Notes under the pieces: model-generated
Database searches by the model: none
What the model was told of the DNA's origin: nothing
What the model saw: the letters and a program-made list of their open reading frames with translations, nothing else
Position numbers and translations under genes: made by a program
Assembly: GCA_002685455.1 (NCBI GenBank)
Contig: NYXF01000111.1
Span: forward strand, 1 to 8,100
Direction: 5' to 3'
DNA length: 8,100 nt
From: Porticoccus sp.
GTDB lineage: Bacteria > Pseudomonadota > Gammaproteobacteria > Pseudomonadales > Porticoccaceae
Shown: one piece after another, positions 1 to 5,665 of the stretch
Layout: each line of letters begins with the position of its first letter
Numbering within the stretch: position 1 is the stretch's first letter

Positions 1-2
1 CT

Positions 3-1139
3 GAATTACCTTGTAATTCACAAAAGAAAACTAAAAAACGAAAGAAGAGAAGAGGTAGTAAAAATAAAAGGAAAAAAAATAAAAAATCTACTAAAAGAAA
101 ATCAAAACTATTATTTGATGAAATACCATCAAATGAAATAAAAATATCTAAAATTATAAGAAAATCAGATAACTATCACGATTGGTGTATTTTATGGGAT
201 AATACATGTATTTCAAAAGATTATAATTCATTAAAAAAAGTTTCAAATGTGGAAGAATGTTTTACTAAAGCAGATAAAGTATTACCAAAAGAAAAACAAA
301 AATTTAAATTATTACAAGGAGACTTTGTAGGTCGCACATCAACTAACTATTATTCTACAGTATTCACCAAAGAAGTGTTAAATGATAAAACTAAATTTAT
401 CAACAGTTTTATTCAACTATTCCAATCTATGCAGAGTTTATTTTTAGGATTGGTAGAATTACAAAAGCTAAAAATATGTCATCATGATATCAAAGCTGAT
501 AATACTATCTTTTATGAAGGAAAATTATATTATATTGATTTTGGATTATCTTTAAAATTTAATGAAACAAAAAGTTTAATAAAAAGAATGAAAGAAGAAT
601 TTAATACAGGTAGAATTTACGAATCATATTCATTTGAATATATTTATTATCCAAAACTAACTGAAGATGAAATAAAATACGAAGAAGAAGATATTGTTTT
701 CGGAGAACATAGGAAAGATTATGAGTTTTGTCAATATATTCATGAAGAATTATTTGGTAGAGATTTAGATCACATTAGATATAATCTACTAAAAGATGAA
801 TATCATAAAGTTCATAAACCAAATATTAATGTACTGATCAGAAAAATAGATACTTATTCATTGGGTGTGTTACCAATTATGATTTTAATAGATTCTTGTA
901 TCCGAAATAAACTCGATATTCATTTATTAATTCAACAATTATTAAATAAAGAATTAAAACCATATTTAGGCTTATTTTATGATATGACAGAACCAAATTA
1001 CAGAGATAGAATAACATCTAAAGAAGCATATGATAGATATAAAAATTTGATTTCTTCACACGATACAAATCAATCAAATCAATCAAATACAACTACCGAG
1101 GAACAAACCAAGAGAACTAACCGAGAGAGAACTAACTAA
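3..1139 (+). CDS. Serine/threonine protein kinase-like protein, 5' partial
   Basis: The frame is open from base 3 to the TAA at 1137-1139 and has no ATG before 429, which lies just ahead of the catalytic loop, so the true start is left of the window. Counting from base 3, the catalytic loop is HHDIKADN with Asp at residue 162, Lys at 164 and Asn at 167. The Mg-binding DFG is at residues 179-181, and the C-lobe Asp of the DTYSLG motif is at residue 283. These are the hallmarks of a eukaryotic-type protein kinase that transfers ATP phosphate to Ser/Thr. The glycine loop and the ATP-anchoring Lys are not clear in the visible part. Residues 8-35 are mostly Lys/Arg, and the C-terminal 30 residues are low-complexity Asn/Gln/Ser/Thr. 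The catalytic residues are intact, so activity is plausible. The target is unknown; a phosphatase gene lies 700 bp away on the opposite strand. Confidence 0.85.
   Translation, partial: ELPCNSQKKTKKRKKRRGSKNKRKKNKKSTKRKSKLLFDEIPSNEIKISKIIRKSDNYHDWCILWDNTCISKDYNSLKKVSNVEECFTKADKVLPKEKQKFKLLQGDFVGRTSTNYYSTVFTKEVLNDKTKFINSFIQLFQSMQSLFLGLVELQKLKICHHDIKADNTIFYEGKLYYIDFGLSLKFNETKSLIKRMKEEFNTGRIYESYSFEYIYYPKLTEDEIKYEEEDIVFGEHRKDYEFCQYIHEELFGRDLDHIRYNLLKDEYHKVHKPNINVLIRKIDTYSLGVLPIMILIDSCIRNKLDIHLLIQQLLNKELKPYLGLFYDMTEPNYRDRITSKEAYDRYKNLISSHDTNQSNQSNTTTEEQTKRTNRERTN
1067..1136 (+). repeat. Short tandem and direct repeats in the kinase 3' end
   Basis: AAATCAATC occurs twice in tandem (1067-1075, 1076-1084) with a partial third copy, encoding an NQS repeat. 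AGAGAACTAAC occurs at 1111-1121 and again at 1126-1136, giving the RTN-containing tail. This is probably a disordered, slippage-prone extension outside the kinase fold. Confidence 0.7.
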
Positions 1140-1141
1140 AA

Positions 1142-1456
1142 ATGCTTGATTATTATGGGTCAGTAATAAAATCGGAACAAGAAATTGATAGAGAACTCCT
1201 TCAGAAATTCAAAGATAGATGTCATGAAGCTTACATGAAAAAAATAATAAGTGATCTAAGAAAAGAAAATATCTTAATGAATGAATATTCTCATTCAGGA
1301 TGGATGGTATTTCATTTTAAACCAATTTATGATATTATTGATAATAAAATGATTGTTCAAGAATATAAAAATAATCAAAAATTAAAATTTACTTATTGTT
1401 TTAATCAATTATATAAAGACAGCGATGTATGTAAAATGATTTGTGATAGAATTTAA
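1142..1456 (+). CDS. Hypothetical protein, 104 residues
   Basis: I do not recognise this protein. It starts with ATG two bases after the kinase stop codon, in a different frame, and ends at TAA 1454-1456. The composition is charged and aromatic with a Lys/Asp/Glu-rich helical N-terminal half (about residues 10-45) and a likely beta-rich segment around WMVFHFKPIYDII (about residues 54-66). Cysteines at residues 27, 86, 97 and 101 do not form a known metal site. There is no signal peptide or membrane span. The composition matches its AT-rich neighbours and supports a real gene. The 2-nt gap leaves no room for its own promoter outside the kinase coding sequence, so it may be expressed from a promoter inside the kinase gene or from a shared transcript. 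Confidence 0.6.
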   Translation: MLDYYGSVIKSEQEIDRELLQKFKDRCHEAYMKKIISDLRKENILMNEYSHSGWMVFHFKPIYDIIDNKMIVQEYKNNQKLKFTYCFNQLYKDSDVCKMICDRI

Positions 1457-1788
1457 TTTATTGCTTGTTTGAAATTATAAATAGCTTTACCGATTAATAC
1501 TATTGTTAGTAAAAGTGTAATTATTGGTACAATATCAATGATGTCAGAAGTAGTCTTATCTTCAATACTACTATAAATTAATTCTACATTTAATAATAAA
1601 GAAACCGATAAAAATGCGATAGGTATAATATATTTACCTTTTTTTTTCATGAAGTCTGATTTATATTTAAAATTATGAACGGCCAATGAAATTGTTATGA
1701 AAATACCAATATTCCTTAAATTACTGTGATAAACAGCTAAATATTTCATATCTGTTTCCTTATTGTCTAAAATGTCTATAACATCCAT
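1453..1788 (-). CDS. Small multi-span membrane protein, 111 residues
   Basis: I recognise no family. The sequence suggests two firm membrane segments, about residues 53-72 and 83-101, and a weaker third at about 24-40; a Lys-rich loop (residues 41-52) separates the weak one from the second. The positive loop should lie on the cytosolic side. The N-terminal 20 residues are acidic and polar with no cleavable signal. It starts with ATG at 1788-1786 and its stop overlaps the stop of the convergent upstream gene by 4 bases. A run of nine A residues on the coding strand (1639-1647) encodes three Lys and is a possible slippage site. A role in the virion membrane or a host membrane is only inference. 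Confidence 0.6.
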   Translation of the reverse strand: MDVIDILDNKETDMKYLAVYHSNLRNIGIFITISLAVHNFKYKSDFMKKKGKYIIPIAFLSVSLLLNVELIYSSIEDKTTSDIIDIVPIITLLLTIVLIGKAIYNFKQAIN

Positions 1789-1826
1789 ATTATATATTAT
1801 ATATTATATATTATATATTATATATT
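1787..1826. repeat. ATATATT heptamer tandem array
   Basis: Five perfect ATATATT copies lie at 1792-1826, preceded by a partial ATATT at 1787-1791. The array fills the gap between the stop of the phosphatase gene (1829) and the start of the membrane-protein gene (1788), so on the minus strand it is the immediate upstream region of the latter. It may act as a TATA-like promoter or 3' end region, or simply be a variable microsatellite. Confidence 0.85.
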
Positions 1827-1828
1827 CA

Positions 1829-3412
1829 TTAACCTAAAAATCCCGCCCCCATATCAGCATTTTGACCCATCCCTTCACTTGGTTGTCTTCCATGATAAGG
1901 AGCAATTAATTTATTACAAATTTTATCATCTAAAATTTCTAACACCTGAATTTGTCTGTATTTATTATCACCACAATTATCTTGTTTACCAAACGCCCTA
2001 CTCATTCCAACATCAATTCGCCATAACCTTTCTCCATAAAGTGAATTCATGTATTTATCTTCCATAAACTGAGGAGTATGAGCAACAACAACTCTACTAA
2101 CCGGTTCCATTAATTGATTTCTTGAATTTAGAATTCTTAAAAGCTCATTGTAACCTTTTTCAGTATTTTCTCCATAACCATCATCTTCTGAATACAATCT
2201 ACACCAAAAAGGCGACATATCATCATCATCTCTAAAAATTTCATCAAATACTTTATCTTCTGCCTCTGAACACTGTTTTAATAACCATTTTTGAACAACA
2301 TTGTTGATTTCATGAATACTATATTTACTCACTAAACTATGACTTAATCCACCATGAACAAATAAATTTTTACCAATCACTGTAATACTTTTTTTTTGTA
2401 TCGCATAATGTTTTGCTATATTACCACCTCTTTCGAATACTTTTAGACGATGATAATATCCATAAGGATAACCATCATCAGTATATTTCTTATTTCTTTC
2501 ATTGGGTGGAACAAATTCTAAAAATTCTTGTGGCGAAACATATCTAAAATCCCTATCAATATTCATTAATTCATGATTACCTATCATACCCAATACTCTT
2601 CCACCATGTGCTTTTGCCATAGCATCTAATTTTTGCCATAATTGAATAATCATCATATTATTTCCTTCATCTTCAACAACATCATTAAAATCTTCAATAC
2701 AATTTTTTTTCCAGTTATCTGGTCTGCATCTATCAATCTGATCACCTAATTGAATTACCCATGTATCTCCCCCACACCATGATATTTTATTAACATTATA
2801 AGGGAAAATATCATCAGGGATAACTTTAGCTAATCTTAATGCTTGTAAGGTAACTCTTAAATCACCATGTAAATCACCCATAGCAATTAATCTTCTAACT
2901 TTAGGATACATGCCAATCTGATCATATTTATCCATATTTGGATCTTGAACGGTTCTTTTGATTTCATTTTGACCATTATTATATACTACTTTTGCTGAAT
3001 GGTCTTCTCTTGCTATAACTTTTTCTTGTGAAGTAAAAGGTTCAGACATTCTTCTATCACGATTTACTGAAGGTTGAGGTGGAGAAGTCGCTGTATTATT
3101 TGTTTTTTGAATATTTAATGGTTGAGAAGTGCTTCGTTTTAAACCAGATTGAGAACTGTCAGGTACAACCGTTTTAATATTCTTTTGCTGGTTAGATGTT
3201 GAACTAGGTGCGGATGAACTAGGCGCAGAAATATTTGGCGCAGAATGTCTTCTTTGTTTATAAGCAGTTTTTTTATAATCTACCCATTTTTTTATTTCAT
3301 GAATAACTTGTTCTCGTGTATGATTTTTTAATTCATTACTCTGAATAATATTATATTTTAAACAAATCCCGGCTATTTCTCTATCGGATAATTTTGTGAT
3401 ATTAATATCCAT
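1829..3412 (-). CDS. Calcineurin-like (PPP-type) metallophosphatase with SAP-like N-terminus
   Basis: This predicted metal-dependent phosphatase has all core motifs of the PPP/metallophosphoesterase fold: GDLHGD (residues 179-184), GDQIDR (223-228), GNHE (278-281), HGG (353-355) and AHTP (444-447). Together these supply the two-metal ligands and the catalytic His. The spacing and the SPFW segment near 400 resemble the bacterial-like Shewanella-type PPP phosphatases, so Ser/Thr or Tyr phosphoprotein hydrolysis is likely; a dinucleoside-polyphosphate hydrolase is an alternative. Residues 6-48 form a helical segment resembling SAP-like N-terminal domains of giant-virus proteins (inferred from pattern only). 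Residues 52-130 are a Ser/Pro/Asn-rich disordered linker with three RxxSxP motifs (Ser57, Ser96, Ser123). The start is the first Met of the frame, beside the divergent promoter region. The C-terminal end is Gly-rich. The gene is intact. Confidence 0.9.
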   Translation of the reverse strand: MDINITKLSDREIAGICLKYNIIQSNELKNHTREQVIHEIKKWVDYKKTAYKQRRHSAPNISAPSSSAPSSTSNQQKNIKTVVPDSSQSGLKRSTSQPLNIQKTNNTATSPPQPSVNRDRRMSEPFTSQEKVIAREDHSAKVVYNNGQNEIKRTVQDPNMDKYDQIGMYPKVRRLIAMGDLHGDLRVTLQALRLAKVIPDDIFPYNVNKISWCGGDTWVIQLGDQIDRCRPDNWKKNCIEDFNDVVEDEGNNMMIIQLWQKLDAMAKAHGGRVLGMIGNHELMNIDRDFRYVSPQEFLEFVPPNERNKKYTDDGYPYGYYHRLKVFERGGNIAKHYAIQKKSITVIGKNLFVHGGLSHSLVSKYSIHEINNVVQKWLLKQCSEAEDKVFDEIFRDDDDMSPFWCRLYSEDDGYGENTEKGYNELLRILNSRNQLMEPVSRVVVAHTPQFMEDKYMNSLYGERLWRIDVGMSRAFGKQDNCGDNKYRQIQVLEILDDKICNKLIAPYHGRQPSEGMGQNADMGAGFLG

Positions 3413-3479
3413 CTTAAGATAAGAAATATATCATTCATTCTTTTTAAACTAATTTTTTTTTATATGTTAAATTATAAAT
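3413..3479. promoter_or_regulatory. Divergent promoter region
   Basis: This 67-bp AT-rich gap separates the divergent starts of the phosphatase (minus) and the FYVE protein (plus), so it must hold the upstream elements of both unless they lie in coding DNA. It has a nine-T run (3453-3461) and a TTATAAAT box touching the plus-strand ATG. On the minus strand TTATCTT lies just before the phosphatase ATG. The exact Mimivirus early motif AAAATTGA is not present on either strand. Confidence 0.5.
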
Positions 3480-5603
3480 ATGGTTAAAAAAACTCGTAAA
3501 AGAAATAGTTCTAGGCGCCGAAATTCTACTAGAAAATATTCCAGACGCAGAAACCCTGTTAGAAAATATTCTAGAAAGAAAAATACTAGAAACAATACTA
3601 GGCGCAAGACTAGACGTAAGACTAGACGCAGAAATACTAGACGCAGAAATATTCGGAGAACCAAAAAGAGAATGATGGGTGGTGGATTCGACAGATTTTC
3701 CAGTGAATACAAAAGACTATTTAATAATCCGAGATGGGTTAGGAGTGCTGAAGCACCTGGATGTCAAATTTGTGATACAGTGTTTGGACCATTTACGTGG
3801 AAGCACCATTGTCGTAGATGTGGAATGTCTATATGTAATGGTTGCTCTCGCGTCGCACAACCAGACAAGCTAAATAAGTGGTTAGAAGACGACAAACCGC
3901 ATGAATTACGAGATGTGAAAAATAAAGATAAAAAAAGAATTTGTCGCCTTTGCAACGCAGGTGGTCCACTATCATTAATCCCCGAATCGGACCATGCCAC
4001 TAAGGGAACAAAAGCTTACGAGGTAGCCACTGACAGACTGATAAGTATGGGTTATCCTAGTGATCTCGTTAATGAGCAAATAGAGAGAGGTGCGGGATAT
4101 AAAGGTTCTACACCCGATGAAAAAGTAAAAGCGGTCGTGGAATGGTTTGCTAAAAAAGAACCACAACCACAACCAGCCCCACACCTAGAACCGGAACCGG
4201 AACTACAACCAGAAGCGGCAGAACCAGTAGCGGCAGCAGCAGCAGAACCAGCAGCGGTAGCGGCAGAACCAGCAGCAGCAGCGGCAGAACCAGCAGCAGC
4301 AGAAGAAATACCAACAGGTGGTCTGGCAGAGCTGGAGGAAAAAGTCAGCTTCGATATGCCCACCGAGGACCCATTCGTAGATCCTTTGAAGGACCCGGAA
4401 AATGACGTGTCCATGACCGATATGAAGAAAGAATACCCTGATTTCTTCAAAGGAGGTGGTCGGGTCATTAAGGCCCCTGATCAAGATGAAGTGATGTCAG
4501 ACATGGAGAAAGGAGATAAGCCGTGGAGTATCGGCATCCACCCGACCGACTTCATGATTCCCGTTTGCCACCAGGGCATGAATCGGTCGCAGGTGATGCG
4601 GCTCGTGCTGACGGGCGTGGCGAAGGAGCTGCATCCTCCTCCGGATGAGGATGCAGCTCCATGGGTCTCGCGGGCGCACGGCGCGGTCTCCGGGTGCGAC
4701 GCGCATAGCGCGTACGATCCGAGGACCTTGAGCGAGGAAACATTCATCGAGTACATGTTCGACCCGGGCGACATCTTCCAGCAACACTACGACGCGAAGA
4801 GAGACACCGACCCGCAGAGAGGCCCGCTACAGCGGGGGTTCAACGGTCTGTTCAAGAAGAGGAAATTGCCACGGGTCGGCGAGGAGATGGCCCAGCATCG
4901 GAAGCTCAACCCGGTAACCGAGTACGTATCGCCACGCGAGTGGCAGGACATCGGGCGAGACCGCCTATTCACGCACCAGTGGTTTGACCGTTACATGTTC
5001 GCTCCAATGGAGGTGATCCGCAAGAATGCCGCAAGGGAGCCTGGCGTCGCGCCGGAGCGCCAAGACAACACACTACCGCCTGAGGGAGCGACGCGGCGCA
5101 TTTTCTTCGCATTTGTCCGAGCGGTGCCGAACCTCATCGATCGACTGCTGGAGGTGGACCAGGGCGCGAAGAACACCGTGATCGTCTCCATGCAATACGA
5201 CGACAAAATGAATCACAAGCTGCGACACTGCAAAGGGCTGAGCAAAGATGAGGTGCACAAAGAGATGGTGGAGGTCCACTACAAAACATATATGATGTAC
5301 GCCAATTTGGTACACGCAGACCTAAGTCCTGGACCGGATCCGGAACCTATCAACTTAGAAGAACCAAGTCCTGGCCCCGGAGCCGTTGCTCAAGGAACCA
5401 AATATACCATGTTTTATCATTCAGATGGTAGGCCATACTACGCAGATATTTCAAATAACAACAAAACTTCATGGAAATTCCCTTATCCAGGTGAGAAAAT
5501 TAAATTGACAAATATGGATTTTAACGAGAAATCGGTGGAGGAATCCCTCATTAATGCAGATGGCGATGTACAAGCAGCTATTGCTATTATCGTTGGACAA
5601 TAA
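3480..5603 (+). CDS. FYVE - UBA - CX5R phosphatase-like - WW - UBA mosaic protein
   Basis: Residues 2-64 are an Arg/Lys/Asn repeat tail ending in MMGGG. Residues 86-158 form a FYVE-type zinc finger with Trp86, the KHHCRRCG core and eight Cys ligands (95, 98, 111, 114, 119, 122, 155, 158); FYVE fingers bind PI3P on endosomes. Residues 178-225 fit a UBA-like ubiquitin-binding helix bundle with an MGYP loop. An acidic Ala/Glu/Pro linker spans 226-276. The domain at about 345-610 has a CX5RS signature (Cys363, Arg369, Ser370) followed by SR-AHGA-SG and DPR elements reminiscent of low-molecular-weight or Ssu72-like phosphatases. Residues 640-669 are WW-like with Tyr in place of the first Trp. Residues 672-705 fit a second UBA. 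The middle is GC-rich against AT-rich ends, suggesting domain acquisition. It is probably a host-directed effector at ubiquitinated endosomal membranes. FYVE is firm, the UBA calls likely, phosphatase activity uncertain. Confidence 0.85.
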   Translation: MVKKTRKRNSSRRRNSTRKYSRRRNPVRKYSRKKNTRNNTRRKTRRKTRRRNTRRRNIRRTKKRMMGGGFDRFSSEYKRLFNNPRWVRSAEAPGCQICDTVFGPFTWKHHCRRCGMSICNGCSRVAQPDKLNKWLEDDKPHELRDVKNKDKKRICRLCNAGGPLSLIPESDHATKGTKAYEVATDRLISMGYPSDLVNEQIERGAGYKGSTPDEKVKAVVEWFAKKEPQPQPAPHLEPEPELQPEAAEPVAAAAAEPAAVAAEPAAAAAEPAAAEEIPTGGLAELEEKVSFDMPTEDPFVDPLKDPENDVSMTDMKKEYPDFFKGGGRVIKAPDQDEVMSDMEKGDKPWSIGIHPTDFMIPVCHQGMNRSQVMRLVLTGVAKELHPPPDEDAAPWVSRAHGAVSGCDAHSAYDPRTLSEETFIEYMFDPGDIFQQHYDAKRDTDPQRGPLQRGFNGLFKKRKLPRVGEEMAQHRKLNPVTEYVSPREWQDIGRDRLFTHQWFDRYMFAPMEVIRKNAAREPGVAPERQDNTLPPEGATRRIFFAFVRAVPNLIDRLLEVDQGAKNTVIVSMQYDDKMNHKLRHCKGLSKDEVHKEMVEVHYKTYMMYANLVHADLSPGPDPEPINLEEPSPGPGAVAQGTKYTMFYHSDGRPYYADISNNNKTSWKFPYPGEKIKLTNMDFNEKSVEESLINADGDVQAAIAIIVGQ
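4215..4304 (+). repeat. Degenerate AEPAAA-coding repeat in linker
   Basis: Four Glu-Pro pairs at residues 248, 256, 263 and 270 are spaced 8, 7 and 7 residues apart by Ala runs, encoded by GCA/GCG-rich DNA built on about 21-24 bp units. It forms a flexible or helical acidic linker immediately before the GC-rich phosphatase-like domain. GCAGCAGCA tracts make it prone to length change. Confidence 0.75.
4320..5330 (+). other. GC-rich segment inside an AT-rich gene
   Basis: Within the same open frame, 4621-4680 and 4681-4740 each have 40 G/C of 60, whereas 3541-3600 and 5401-5460 in the same gene have 19 of 60. Arg codons shift from AGA to CGG/CGC/CGA types. The segment coincides with the phosphatase-like domain and is bounded by Pro/Glu-rich linkers on both sides. 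This suggests a domain captured from a GC-rich donor; edges are approximate. Confidence 0.8.
4625..4660. repeat. 36-nt near-perfect palindrome within coding DNA
   Basis: Perfect 14-bp inverted arms lie at 4625-4638 and 4647-4660. The central TCCGGA (4640-4645) is itself palindromic, so only the pair 4639/4646 is mismatched. It can form a strong GC-rich hairpin in DNA or RNA. It encodes a Pro/Asp/Glu/Ala segment about 20 residues after the CX5R motif. Confidence 0.9.
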
Positions 5604-5620
5604 GAACATTAATTTTCTTA
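5601..5620 (+). terminator. Weak hairpin at the end of the FYVE gene
   Basis: TAAGAA at 5601-5606, which includes the stop codon, is complementary to TTCTTA at 5615-5620 with an 8-nt loop. A second weak pair, TTAAAT/ATTTAA, lies at 5618-5623 and 5631-5636. Mimivirus transcripts are known to end at hairpins, but these stems are only 6 bp and AU-rich, so the call is tentative. Confidence 0.25.
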
Positions 5621-5665
5621 AATAAATTTGATTTAAACATGTGATATTTAATAAGTATAATAAAT
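5604..5665 (+). promoter_or_regulatory. Upstream region of the ligase-polymerase gene
   Basis: This AT-rich 62-bp gap contains AAATTTGA at 5624-5631, one base different from the Mimivirus early promoter motif AAAATTGA and about 35 nt before the ATG. It ends in TATAATAAAT directly before the ATG. One-mismatch matches are easy to find in DNA this AT-rich, so this is a candidate only. Confidence 0.35.

Noticed and set aside
249..251. GTG as the start of the kinase
   Set aside because: The frame is open upstream to the window edge with a coherent Lys/Arg-rich sequence, so the gene is partial; a GTG start is not needed.
1879..2067. Plus-strand 62-residue frame inside the phosphatase
   Set aside because: It lies antisense to conserved phosphatase sequence and has no recognisable features.
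3480..3674. Histone-like or protamine-like DNA-packaging protein
   Set aside because: The basic repeat is only an N-terminal tail joined in frame to a FYVE finger; similar Arg/Lys tails occur on many giant-virus proteins.
3467..3712. Minus-strand 81-residue Leu/Phe-rich frame resembling a membrane protein
   Set aside because: It is the reverse complement of the Arg/Lys repeat tail of the FYVE protein; its hydrophobicity follows from that codon pattern.
4052..4787. Long minus-strand open frames opposite the FYVE protein
   Set aside because: They mirror the Ala/Glu/Pro repeat and the GC-rich segment where stop codons are rare. Their products are Ser/Ala or Cys/Trp runs without domain patterns, while the plus frame encodes recognisable domains.
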